In this document: one piece after another, positions 24,595 to 33,359 of the stretch
How the letters are laid out: every line of letters begins with the position of its first letter
How positions within the stretch are numbered: position 1 is the first letter of the stretch
DNA from: Nitrososphaerota archaeon
Lineage (GTDB): Archaea > Thermoproteota > Nitrososphaeria > Nitrososphaerales > UBA183
Direction of reading: 5' to 3'
Assembly: GCA_029784795.1 (NCBI GenBank)
Contig: JAFMAW010000002.1
Location: 62,001-126,000 of the forward strand
Length of the DNA: 64,000 nt
Notes under the pieces: generated by a model
What the model saw: only the letters and a program-made list of their open reading frames with translations
What the model was told of the DNA's origin: nothing
The model's database searches: none
Position numbers and translations under genes: made by a program

Positions 24595-25512
24595 ATGATC
24601 GGGGTAGCGGGGGCGGGGAGGATAGGCGCCCAGTCCGCGCTGGAGATAGCGTCCATGGGGCTGGACGACGTCGCCCTGGTGGACATAGTCCCCGGGCTCG
24701 CGGAGGGCGAAGCGCTGGACATCAGCCACAAGCTCTCCGACCTGGGGGTCGACGTCGACGTGGCGGGGTCAACCGACTACTCGGTGCTGGACCGGGCGAG
24801 CCTGGTGGTGATTGCCGCCGGCATGGGGCGGAAGCCGGGGATGACGAGGATGGACCTCCTGGCAAAGAACGCCAGCATAGTCGCGCCAGTGACCAGGGAG
24901 GTCGCGAAACACGCCCCCGACTCGGTCCTGCTGGTGATGACCAACCCCATGGATGTCCTGACCTACGCCGCCCTGAAGGCGTCAGGGTTCCCGAAGGGGA
25001 GGGTCGTCGGCCAGGGGGGCCTGCTCGACAACTCGCGGTTCAAGTACGTCCTGGCCAAGAAGCTGGGGGTGTCCAGGGGGTCGATCTCCTCGCTGGTGAT
25101 AGGGGAGCACGGCGAGAACATGATCCCGCTCGCGAGCCACACCTATGTGAGCGGGGTCCCGCTGACGACGCTGCTCGACGAGGAGGAGATCCAGCAGGCG
25201 ATAGATGACACAAGGAAGGTGGCGGCCGACGTCATATCGAAGAAGGGGGCCACCGTCTTCGCCCCCGGGAGGGTGGTGGCGCGGATGGCGAAGGCCATCG
25301 TGGACGACACCAAGGAGGTCCTCCCCGCGTCCGCATACCTGGAGGGGGAGTACGGGGTCAGCGGGATCTGCATGGGGGTCCCGCTGAGGCTCGGGGCCGG
25401 CGGCATCGAGAAGATCTACGAGCTCAAGCTGACGGACAAGGAGCGGGACTGGTTCAACAAGGGCGCGGACACCGTTCGCGAGGCAATCGCCACCCTCAAG
25501 GTCGCCGACTAG
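24595..25512 (+). CDS. mdh: Malate dehydrogenase (LDH-like archaeal type)
   Basis: 305 residues. Rossmann motif GVAGAGRIG at the N-terminus, the mobile loop GMGRKPGMTRMDLL with Arg where lactate enzymes have Gln, TNPMDVLTY, and the catalytic His of IGEHGENM. Arg-rich loop indicates oxaloacetate/malate specificity. Asp at the end of the second strand (LVDIVPG) favours NAD. A TATA-like AGTTTATACTT is 25 bp upstream of the ATG. TCA cycle role. Confidence 0.92.
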   Translation: MIGVAGAGRIGAQSALEIASMGLDDVALVDIVPGLAEGEALDISHKLSDLGVDVDVAGSTDYSVLDRASLVVIAAGMGRKPGMTRMDLLAKNASIVAPVTREVAKHAPDSVLLVMTNPMDVLTYAALKASGFPKGRVVGQGGLLDNSRFKYVLAKKLGVSRGSISSLVIGEHGENMIPLASHTYVSGVPLTTLLDEEEIQQAIDDTRKVAADVISKKGATVFAPGRVVARMAKAIVDDTKEVLPASAYLEGEYGVSGICMGVPLRLGAGGIEKIYELKLTDKERDWFNKGADTVREAIATLKVAD

Positions 25513-25585
25513 CGGCGAGCCCTCGCCGCGGATGCGCCCGGAAGCTCCGCATCAGCCTTATGTCAACCAGGGGGGCGGGGAACGC

Positions 25586-26086
25586 ATGGCAGAGGGGAGG
25601 GGGCGCGGGACGCCGAGGAGGAATCCAGCCTTTCGGGTCAGGGAGGCTACCGCTGCGGACATCCCAACCCTCGTCAGCCACAGGCGGAAGATGTGGCTGG
25701 ACATAGGCCACGACCCCCTCTCGTCGATCGAGGAGGCGGACCGGCCGTACGAAAGGTGGGTGCGCCTCATGATGCGCAGGCGGAGGTTCGCAGGCTTCGT
25801 GGTGACCACGGGCGAGGAGGTCGCAGGGAGCGGCGCGGTCTGGCTGAGGGAGGAGCAGCCCCGCCCTGGCCTGAGCAGGGGGTCCGCGCCTTACCTGCTC
25901 TCGATGTACACGGAGCCGAGGTTCCGGAGGTCCGGGGCGGCCACGGCCATCGTAAGGGCGGCCCTCCGATGGAGCAGGGCCCGGGGGTACCGGAAGCTAG
26001 AGCTCCACGCGTCGAGGGCGGGGAGGCGCGTCTACGGCCCCCTCGGCTTCGAGAGGACCTGGGAGATGAGGGCGGAGATCGGATGA
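25586..26086 (+). CDS. GNAT-family N-acetyltransferase
   Basis: 166 residues. N-terminal FRVREATAADIPTLVSHRRKMW, then SMYTEPRFRRSGAATAIVRAALRWSRARGYRKLELHAS, the acetyl-CoA-binding V/RxxGxA segment. ATG 25586 is preceded by GGGGCGGGG; the in-frame ATG at 25532 lacks support. Substrate unknown. Confidence 0.85.
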   Translation: MAEGRGRGTPRRNPAFRVREATAADIPTLVSHRRKMWLDIGHDPLSSIEEADRPYERWVRLMMRRRRFAGFVVTTGEEVAGSGAVWLREEQPRPGLSRGSAPYLLSMYTEPRFRRSGAATAIVRAALRWSRARGYRKLELHASRAGRRVYGPLGFERTWEMRAEIG

Positions 26087-26168
26087 CCGACGACCGTCAG
26101 TCCCGACCCGAGACTTACCTGTAAAAGAGAAAACTAAAGAACCGTGATATTTCGCGTCAAGAACGGCT

Positions 26169-27347
26169 TTGCTGATCGTCGTCCTGCTCAAGGGGGTCCC
26201 GGCGAGGACCACCCAGGCCGTCCAGATAGGGGGTGTCCTGAACAGGGAGGCCATGGACCTGGTCCTCAACCCCCACGACGCGAAGGCCGTCGAGGCCGCG
26301 GACTATCTCAAGCGCAGGGCAGGCGGGAAGGTGGTGGCCCTCAGCATGGGCCCGGACATGAAGCTGATACCGTTGATGAAGCCCCTCTACGACGCCGAGG
26401 TGTCGGGGGTCGACGAGGAGTACATCCTGAGCGACCGCAAGATGGCGGGTTCGGACACCCTGGCGACCTCCTACGCCGTCTCACTCGGAGTGAAGAAGCT
26501 CGTGGAGAGGCACGCGGCCCCCATCGACGAGCTCTCCGTCGAGATCAGGAAGGCAGGCTACTCCGACACGGTGAAGGCGAAGGCCGCGGCCCTCTACGGC
26601 GCGAACCTCCTCACCAACAGGGTGTACAGCGAGCTCCCGTCCGTCAAGGACAGCATCGTGCACAGGTTCCTCGCCGGGGAGCTGACGTCCGAGGCGGCCC
26701 TGGCCGAGCTCTCGGCGGAGAAGGAGAGGGTCTCCAGGTTCATAGTGCTTTCAGGGGTGAAGACCACCGACGGGGAGACGGGGAGCGTCGGCCCCCAGGT
26801 CGCCGAAGGGACCTCCGAGCTCCTGGGCAGGGTCATCCCCCACGCCACCTACGTCGAGGACTTCGACGTCGACCCGGAGGCGGGGACCCTGTCGTCGGAG
26901 CGGAGGATCGGCTACCTCTCGCAGAAGCTAGAGATGAAGCTCCCCGCCCTGCTCACTGTCTCGACCGAGTACCGGCCGAGGGAGGCGCCGGCCTCCGGGG
27001 CCAAGGAGGTGCGGGCCAACAACTACCGAGGGAAGGTCATGCTCGCGACGAAGTGGACCGCCGAGGACCTCGGCGCAGACCCGAAGAGGCTGGGCCTAGC
27101 CGGCTCCCCGACCATCGTCGGGGCCGGGATCGACATAGGCAAGCCGCCTGTGCAGAAGACTGTCGGGGAGAGCATGGTCTTCCTGAAGGCCGTCCCCCAG
27201 ATGGAGGTCGACTCGAAGAAGTACGGGCCGTACTCCCCCGGGGACCTCGTGCCTGCGCTCCCTCAGGCTGCGGCAGAGAAGCTGAAGTCGGAGGGGGCCG
27301 TGGGGACGTTCACCACAGAGATGCTCGCGGAGGAGCTCTTCCGATGA
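26169..27347 (+). CDS. etfB: Electron transfer flavoprotein, beta subunit (FixA type) with a central insert
   Basis: Takes electrons from acyl-CoA or other dehydrogenases together with the alpha subunit. N-terminal VVLLKGVPART and LNPHDAKAVEAADYLK and the AMP-binding GSDTLATSYA are typical. The family motif that normally follows directly (here VLSGVKTTDGETGSVGPQVAEG) is displaced by about 65-70 extra residues (roughly 115-185, VERHAAPID to AEKERVSRF). Total length 392 instead of about 260-280. TTG start; the stop overlaps the alpha subunit ATG (ATGA). Confidence 0.9.
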   Translation: MLIVVLLKGVPARTTQAVQIGGVLNREAMDLVLNPHDAKAVEAADYLKRRAGGKVVALSMGPDMKLIPLMKPLYDAEVSGVDEEYILSDRKMAGSDTLATSYAVSLGVKKLVERHAAPIDELSVEIRKAGYSDTVKAKAAALYGANLLTNRVYSELPSVKDSIVHRFLAGELTSEAALAELSAEKERVSRFIVLSGVKTTDGETGSVGPQVAEGTSELLGRVIPHATYVEDFDVDPEAGTLSSERRIGYLSQKLEMKLPALLTVSTEYRPREAPASGAKEVRANNYRGKVMLATKWTAEDLGADPKRLGLAGSPTIVGAGIDIGKPPVQKTVGESMVFLKAVPQMEVDSKKYGPYSPGDLVPALPQAAAEKLKSEGAVGTFTTEMLAEELFR

Positions 27348-28426
27348 GCGGGGAGTCCCAGGGTGTATGGGTCTACCTGCAGCACAGCCGAGGGGACCTG
27401 ACCAGCGACTCGCTGGAGCTGCTGGCAGCAGCCAGGGGGGTCGCGTCGAAGCTCGGACAGCAGGTGGTCGGGGTGCTGGTGGGGAACGGGATGGGGCCCA
27501 TGGCGGAGAAGGCGATCGCCTATGGGGCCGACTCTGTCCTCACCGTCGACGACCCGCTCCTCGAGAACTACTTCAACCTCGCCTACGCCGACGCCATCTA
27601 CTCGCTGGTCTCGGAGAGGAAGCCCTACATCCTGCTCTTCGCCGCCAACGAGATAGGCAAGGACATAGCGGCCAGGGTCGCGTTCCGCGTCCCCACCGGC
27701 CTGGCCACCGACAACGTGCAGCTTGCGGTGGAGGATTACAGCAACCCGGTCCTGGGACAGTTCAAGAACCTGCTCATCCAGATCAGGCCCGACTTCGGGA
27801 CCAGGCTGGCCAGGATCTACACCCCGAGGCACAGGCCCCAGATGGCCACCGTCAGGCCCGGGAGCTTCTCCTCCCTGGACCCCGACCCGGGGAGGAAGGG
27901 GACCATCGAGAAGGTCGCCTTCACGCCGAAGGAGTACCCTGCCAGGGTCGCAGAGGTCAGAGACCTCCCGCCCCCCGTCCCGGACCTCGCGGGGGCCGAC
28001 GTAGTGATCAGCCTCGGCATGGGGGTCCTGAAGGACGGCTCCGGGAACGCGAGGGACCCGGCGGAGGCATACAGGTACGCCGAGCAGCTCAAGGAGACCC
28101 TGGAGAAGAAGTACCACCTGAGGGCCGAGATAGGCGCCACCCGTGCCCTTGTCTACGCCGAGGCGAAGAGCCTCGAGGGGCTGCTCAGCAAGGCGAACCA
28201 GGTCGGCCAGACGGGGACGACGGTGAAGCCGAAGGTGTACGTCGCGGTGGGCATCAGCGGGGCGCTGCAGCACAGGGTCGGGATGCAGAACTCTGCCAAG
28301 ATCGTGGCGATCAACACCGACCCCGGGGCGCCCATCTTCAAGATAGCCCATTACCCTATAGTGGGGGACCTGTACGAGGAGCTCCCCCGGCTCATCTCGG
28401 CCATAGGAGGCGCCGGCGCTGCCTGA
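27344..28426 (+). CDS. etfA: Electron transfer flavoprotein, alpha subunit (FixB type)
   Basis: 360 residues. C-terminal FAD domain shows GATRALVYAEAK, NQVGQTGTTVKPKVYVAVGISGALQH and INTDPGAPIFKIAHYPIVGDL, all canonical. It forms the heterodimer with the beta subunit coded just upstream, and the next gene is its quinone reductase. ATGA overlap with the upstream gene indicates coupled translation. Confidence 0.95.
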   Translation: MSGESQGVWVYLQHSRGDLTSDSLELLAAARGVASKLGQQVVGVLVGNGMGPMAEKAIAYGADSVLTVDDPLLENYFNLAYADAIYSLVSERKPYILLFAANEIGKDIAARVAFRVPTGLATDNVQLAVEDYSNPVLGQFKNLLIQIRPDFGTRLARIYTPRHRPQMATVRPGSFSSLDPDPGRKGTIEKVAFTPKEYPARVAEVRDLPPPVPDLAGADVVISLGMGVLKDGSGNARDPAEAYRYAEQLKETLEKKYHLRAEIGATRALVYAEAKSLEGLLSKANQVGQTGTTVKPKVYVAVGISGALQHRVGMQNSAKIVAINTDPGAPIFKIAHYPIVGDLYEELPRLISAIGGAGAA

Positions 28427-30089
28427 TTTCGACGTCGTAGTGGTCGGAGCGGGCCCGGCCGGGTCTGCGGCCGCTCTCTCCCTCGCCAGGAAGGGGGTCG
28501 ACGTCCTGATGCTGGAGAAGGCGAGGGTCCCTGGAGAGCGGAACATGACCGGAGGCGTGATCTACGGCGACGCCCCGGGCGGGTGGGGGCTGGTCCACCT
28601 CGTCCCCGACTTCGAGTCCGCCGCGCCCCTGGAGAGGAAGATCACCTCCCACGAGGTGATGGTCCTAGACTCGCCGGACATGGCCCGGGGGACCTCCAGG
28701 TACTACAGGCTCTCGAAGGACTCGCTCCCGGCGCGGGTGGGGCTCTTTTCCATGGGGTTCGAGACAGGGCACGACTACTCGGTCCTCCGCCGGAAGTTCG
28801 ACCGATGGTTCGCCGCCCTGGCCGTCCGGGCCGGGGCCATGCTCTCTACGGAGACGACGGCCGAGGGGCTGATCATCGAGGGGGGGACGGTGGTGGGGGT
28901 CAGGACCCCCAAGGAGGAGCTCAGGGCGAAGCTTGTCATCGACGCCTCAGGGGTCACGTCCACCCTGGTGTCCGAAGCCGGGCTGAGGGGGAGGCTGACC
29001 CCCGAGGAGCTCTACCACGGGATAAAGCGCGTCTACAAGCTCGACCCTGCGGCCATCGAGCAGCGGTTCGGCGTCAAGCCAGGGGAGGGGAGGGCGATAT
29101 TCTATCTCGGCCAGTTCATGAACGACATCAGCGGGGGGGCTTTCGTCTACACGAACCGGGACACCCTGTCAGTCGGGCTGGTGGTGTCGCTGGGCTCGCT
29201 GATCAGGAGGACGACGGAGCACTTCGACCAGGTGGGGAAGCTCCTGGACGTCCAGGACGCCTTCGAGGCCCACCCAATGGTGGCCGAGCTCCTGGACGGG
29301 GCCCAGGCGACGGAGTATGCGGCCCACAACATACCTAAGGGGCACAAGGCGATGCTGAAGCGCCCCTACGCCGACGGCTACCTGGTCGCCGGGGACGCCC
29401 TCGGGTCGTTCGTCAAGATAGGCCCCATGATAGACGGGATGCGGCGGGCCATAAGCTCCGGGATGATGGCAGCGTCGGCGTACCTGCAGGCGAGCGCCTC
29501 GGGCTCGTTCAGGGGCAAAGGCCTCGCCAGGTACAAGGACCTCCTGAGGCCCATCTACGAGGACGTGGGCAGGTCCGGGAGGGACAGCTTCGTCACCGAG
29601 AGCTCGTTCACCTACCACGCCCTCCCCAGGCTCCTGTTCTCAACAGGGGTCATGACCAAGGTGCACAGGTTCGAGCCCAAGGCCGGGGCCGCACCCCGCG
29701 ACGCCATCGCCAGGGTCCAGGAGGGGACGGGGCTGCTGGACTACGACGAGGACGAGGGCTACTCGCACATCAAGGTGGACACGGCCCTGGCTTCGAAGTC
29801 GCTCACCAAGCCCTGGGTCCCCGGGTGCCCTACCAACTGCTACAGCATATTCACCCCCAAAGGTGTCTTCGCGTCCTTCAAGGACCTCTACGAGCACAAC
29901 CTCGCCCAGAACGGCGGGAGCAGGTCTGGGGCCATGTCCCAGACGATGGAGGACATCGGCGGCGCCGAGCTGAGGTTCGACCACGTCCCTTGCGTCGCCT
30001 GCGGGACGTGCGGCGCCATAGGCCCGCCCGAGATGGTGAAGTTCGGCCACGAGAGGGGGGGCCACGGCGTGAGATACAGGTACGGCTGA
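28419..30089 (+). CDS. fixC: ETF-quinone oxidoreductase (FixC fused to FixX-like 4Fe-4S domain)
   Basis: Passes electrons from ETF to membrane quinone. FAD-binding DFDVVVVGAGPAGSAAALSLA at the N-terminus, GDALGSFVKIGPMIDGMRRAISSG in the middle, and a C-terminal ferredoxin-like part with GCPTNCY and CVACGTCG, the four-cysteine set of ETF-QO; a separate fixX is not needed. 556 residues if started at CTG 28419. The only canonical start, GTG 28440, would cut the first beta strand of the FAD fold, and a stop lies at 28404, so a CTG start overlapping the etfA end is the best reading. Confidence 0.85.
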   Translation: MPDFDVVVVGAGPAGSAAALSLARKGVDVLMLEKARVPGERNMTGGVIYGDAPGGWGLVHLVPDFESAAPLERKITSHEVMVLDSPDMARGTSRYYRLSKDSLPARVGLFSMGFETGHDYSVLRRKFDRWFAALAVRAGAMLSTETTAEGLIIEGGTVVGVRTPKEELRAKLVIDASGVTSTLVSEAGLRGRLTPEELYHGIKRVYKLDPAAIEQRFGVKPGEGRAIFYLGQFMNDISGGAFVYTNRDTLSVGLVVSLGSLIRRTTEHFDQVGKLLDVQDAFEAHPMVAELLDGAQATEYAAHNIPKGHKAMLKRPYADGYLVAGDALGSFVKIGPMIDGMRRAISSGMMAASAYLQASASGSFRGKGLARYKDLLRPIYEDVGRSGRDSFVTESSFTYHALPRLLFSTGVMTKVHRFEPKAGAAPRDAIARVQEGTGLLDYDEDEGYSHIKVDTALASKSLTKPWVPGCPTNCYSIFTPKGVFASFKDLYEHNLAQNGGSRSGAMSQTMEDIGGAELRFDHVPCVACGTCGAIGPPEMVKFGHERGGHGVRYRYG

Positions 30090-30127
30090 GCCCGAGCTTC
30101 ATATACGCCCCCCCGGGCCGAACAGCC

Positions 30128-31075
30128 ATGGACGTCCCCCGGGTCACCATCGCCCAGATTGAAGACGCCGCAGCCAGGATACGAGGCTCTGTCTACAGGA
30201 CCCCCCTGGTCCCCTCGTCACGCTTCGACCGCGGCTCCGTCCTCCTCAAGCTCGAGGCCCTCCAGCCCACAGGGAGCTTCAAGGTCAGGGGCGCCTGGAA
30301 CAGGATGAGCCGGTCCGACAAGGGCGAGAGGGAGAGGGGTTTCGTGGCTGTCTCCGCTGGTAACCACGGCCAGGCGGTCGCCTGGAGCGCGAAGAGGCTG
30401 GGGGCGCCATGCACCGTCTACGTCCCCACCGACGCCGTCCAGCGGAAGGTCGACTCCATGGAGTCCATGGGGGCGAAGATAGTCCGCCGCCCCCACCGCG
30501 AGATCATGGAGGCCATGACAGACGACCGCATGGCCAAGCTCGGGATGACGTTCGTCCACCCCTTCGGTGACCCTTACGTCGTCGCCGGCCAGGGGACGAT
30601 CGGGCTGGAGATACTCGAGGACCTCCCAGAGGCGAAGAGCATAGTCGTCCCCGTAGGGGGCGGCGGGCTGGTCTCTGGGGTGGCCCAGGCGGTCAGGGCA
30701 AGGGCCTCCGGGGTGAAGGTGTACGGCGTCCAGGCCGAGGGGGCGGCGCCGGTGCCAAAGTCGCTGGTGACGGGGAAGGCGGAGGACGTCGGCGAGCCGC
30801 ACACCATAGCCGACGGCATAGGCGCGACCAAGGTTTACGACTACATGCTCCCTCTGTTGAGGGAGCACCTCGAAGCGGCGCTCACGGTGAGCGACGACGA
30901 GATCCGGGGGGCGATGAAGAGGATACTCATGGAGTCCCACGTCACGCCCGAACCGGCCGGGGCTGCTTCGTTGGCCTGCGCGCTGAAGTACGCCGAGAAG
31001 ATACCGAAGCCGGCGGTCTGCATCGTCAGCGGGGGGAACGCCGACCCGGCCCTCCTGGCTTCGCTCCTATCGTAG
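30128..31075 (+). CDS. Threonine dehydratase / serine racemase family PLP enzyme
   Basis: 315 residues. PLP lysine Lys52 in PTGSFKVRGA, SAGNHGQAVAW, and the phosphate-binding glycine loop VPVGGGGLVSG. The absence of a C-terminal regulatory ACT domain indicates a catabolic threonine/serine dehydratase or racemase rather than feedback-regulated IlvA. TATA-like TTCATATACG about 25 bp before the ATG. It is followed 9 bp later by the ornithine-cyclodeaminase-like gene, so likely an operon. Confidence 0.9.
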   Translation: MDVPRVTIAQIEDAAARIRGSVYRTPLVPSSRFDRGSVLLKLEALQPTGSFKVRGAWNRMSRSDKGERERGFVAVSAGNHGQAVAWSAKRLGAPCTVYVPTDAVQRKVDSMESMGAKIVRRPHREIMEAMTDDRMAKLGMTFVHPFGDPYVVAGQGTIGLEILEDLPEAKSIVVPVGGGGLVSGVAQAVRARASGVKVYGVQAEGAAPVPKSLVTGKAEDVGEPHTIADGIGATKVYDYMLPLLREHLEAALTVSDDEIRGAMKRILMESHVTPEPAGAASLACALKYAEKIPKPAVCIVSGGNADPALLASLLS

Positions 31076-31084
31076 GGGTCTGCG

Positions 31085-32128
31085 TTGAAAGCCCTCTTCG
31101 TGGGTGCCGAGCAGGCATCAAGCATGCTCGGGATCAATGAGTGCATCGATGCCATGGACGGGTGCTTCAGGGCGATGGCCCGCGGGGAGGCGGGCTTCCC
31201 TCCGAGGTTCGCGATGCCCCTCCCTTCGAAGAAGGGGGCCCTGGGCCTGATGCCCGGGTACCTGGCGAAAGAGGGGGTCTTCGGGCTGAAGGCGACCTCG
31301 GTCTTCCCCGGGAACGCGGGGACGAAGTACGAGTCCCACCAGGGGGCGGTGTTGATCTTCGAGGCTGAGCACGGCAGCCTCTTGGCGGCGGTGGACGCAG
31401 CAACCGTCACCCGGCTCAGGACGGGCGCTGCCAGCGCCGTCGCCACCATGGCCCTCGCCCGGAAGGGGTCCAGCGTGCTCTCGATCCTCGGCTCCGGGAC
31501 CCAGGCCATGAGCCACCTCGACGCCATGGCGGAGGCGATGCCCGGGCTCTCGAAGGTGCGCGTGTGGTCCAGGAGCCGCTCCAACGCGGAGGCCTTCGCG
31601 GAGGGGGCCAGCCGCAGGGGGGTGGACGCGGAGGCGTGCGAAGGGGCGGAGGGGGCGGTCCGCGGGGCTGACGTCGTCTGCACGGTCACCGCGTCAACGT
31701 CCCCCGTCCTTCTCGGGCGCTGGCTCGGGCCGGGGGCGCATGTCAACGCCGTGGGGGCTTCGAGGCCGCCGGCGAGGGAGCTGGACAGCGACGCGGTGAA
31801 GATGGCCAGGCTCTTCGTCGACAGCAGGGAGTCGGCCCGGCTGGAGGCGGACGACTACCTGGTCCCCCTGAGGGAAGGGGCGATAGGCGAAGGGCACATA
31901 CTGGGGGAGATAGGGGAGGTCCTCGAAGGGAAGGTCCGGGGGCGGGCCGGTGACGTGGACGTGACCGTCTTCAAGTCGCTGGGGCTCGCGGTCGAGGACC
32001 TGTCCGCCGCTCTGCTTGTCTACCGGCGTGCCCTCGAGTTGGGGGCCGGGACCACCGTGGAGTTCGGCGCCGAGAGAGGGACGGGGGACAACGGGCCCTC
32101 GGCCCCTCCCCCTGCGAAGGACAGATAA
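31085..32128 (+). CDS. Ornithine cyclodeaminase / mu-crystallin / alanine dehydrogenase family
   Basis: 347 residues. AATVTRLRTGAASAVATMALARKGSS with the NAD-binding ILGSGTQAMSHLDAM are typical; GASRPPARELD and VDSRESARLEADDY follow in the usual order. Members include ornithine cyclodeaminase, archaeal alanine dehydrogenase and ketimine reductases. The neighbouring PLP enzyme and SHMT suggest amino-acid turnover, perhaps of alanine, serine or threonine. TTG start. Confidence 0.85.
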   Translation: MKALFVGAEQASSMLGINECIDAMDGCFRAMARGEAGFPPRFAMPLPSKKGALGLMPGYLAKEGVFGLKATSVFPGNAGTKYESHQGAVLIFEAEHGSLLAAVDAATVTRLRTGAASAVATMALARKGSSVLSILGSGTQAMSHLDAMAEAMPGLSKVRVWSRSRSNAEAFAEGASRRGVDAEACEGAEGAVRGADVVCTVTASTSPVLLGRWLGPGAHVNAVGASRPPARELDSDAVKMARLFVDSRESARLEADDYLVPLREGAIGEGHILGEIGEVLEGKVRGRAGDVDVTVFKSLGLAVEDLSAALLVYRRALELGAGTTVEFGAERGTGDNGPSAPPPAKDR

Positions 32129-32155
32129 TCATCCGATTCAGGGGGGTGGCGCAGA

Positions 32156-33352
32156 ATGTCATCAGCATACCTCGAGAGGCTAGACAGGACCGTAAGGCAG
32201 CACCAGGACTGGCGGACGAAAGAGTGCTTGAACCTGATCCCGTCGGAGAACCGCGGGAGCGCGCGGATGAAGTCCATGTTCTTGTCGGACTTGGGGAACA
32301 GGTACACCGCCCCCGACAAGTTCTACCGTGGGACCAAGTTCGCCGACGAGCTCCTGTCGCTCACCGAGGAGCTGGCGAGGAAGGTCTTCAACGCCCGCTA
32401 CGCCGACGTCCGCCCCCTGTCCGGACACACCGCCGACATGGCCGTCCTCCTATCCCTGACCGAGGCCGGGGACAAGATACTCTCGGTCGACCCGGCCAAC
32501 GGCGGGTACCCGGGCATCACACACCTTGGCCTCGGGAGCATCCTGAAGCTACAGAACGAATACTTCTCCTTCGACGACGGGGCTGTGAACATAGACGCCG
32601 GAGGGTCCGAGCCGCTGATGACCGGGCCCAAGGTGGCGTTCTTCGGCTCCAGCTACATCCCGTTCCCCCACCCTACTCGGCAGCTCTCCTCGCTGGCGGA
32701 CGGGGTCTGCGTCTACGACGCCTCTCACGTCCTCGGCCTGGTGGCCGGGGGGGAGTTCCAGGACCCGCTCAGGGAGGGGTGCTCGCTCATGATCGGCTCG
32801 ACCCACAAGAGCTTCCCCGGGCCCCAGGGTGGGATCATCCTTTCCAACGACGAGGAGGTCTTCGCCAGGGTGTCAGGCAAGATATTCCCGGGGATAGTGG
32901 ACAACGTACACCTCGACAGGGTCGCCGCCCTCGCCGTGGCCCTGGTCGAGATGATGCAGTACGGCAAGCCCTACGCCCAGGCCATGGTGAAGAACTCTCA
33001 GGCGCTGGCCAAGGCCCTGGCGGAGGAGGGGGTCAAGGTCCGGGGGGCGTCCAAGGGATACTCAAAGTCCCACCAGGTCCTCCTCGACTACGACCAGGCC
33101 AGGCTGAAGCCCCTCTCCGTGCGCCTCGAGCAGGCCAACATCATCCTCGACGAGGCCGGGAGGGTAGGGACCACGGAGGTCACCAGGATGGGCTACGGGC
33201 CGGGGGAGATGGAGACGGTGGCAGAGCTGATGGCAATGATCATACTCGGGAAGAAGGCCCCTGACTTCGTGCAGAAGAAGGTGAAGACCCTGGTCAAGCA
33301 GTTCCAGCAGCCGAGGTTCGTCCTCTCGTCCCCGCCCAGGCTGACGGAGTGA
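32156..33352 (+). CDS. glyA: Serine hydroxymethyltransferase
   Basis: 398 residues. PLP lysine Lys218 in GSTHKSFPGPQGG, Asp188/His191 in YDASHVLGL, and an N-terminal LIPSENRGS. Interconverts serine and glycine with a folate- or pterin-type C1 carrier. Archaeal enzymes may use tetrahydromethanopterin. Downstream of two amino-acid genes on the same strand. Confidence 0.93.
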   Translation: MSSAYLERLDRTVRQHQDWRTKECLNLIPSENRGSARMKSMFLSDLGNRYTAPDKFYRGTKFADELLSLTEELARKVFNARYADVRPLSGHTADMAVLLSLTEAGDKILSVDPANGGYPGITHLGLGSILKLQNEYFSFDDGAVNIDAGGSEPLMTGPKVAFFGSSYIPFPHPTRQLSSLADGVCVYDASHVLGLVAGGEFQDPLREGCSLMIGSTHKSFPGPQGGIILSNDEEVFARVSGKIFPGIVDNVHLDRVAALAVALVEMMQYGKPYAQAMVKNSQALAKALAEEGVKVRGASKGYSKSHQVLLDYDQARLKPLSVRLEQANIILDEAGRVGTTEVTRMGYGPGEMETVAELMAMIILGKKAPDFVQKKVKTLVKQFQQPRFVLSSPPRLTE

Positions 33353-33359
33353 CCCGGCC

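Noticed and set aside
26144..28426. One long open frame through both ETF genes
   Set aside because: The first 1.2 kb in that frame is a GC-rich shadow of etfB; only the part from 27344 is a protein (etfA).
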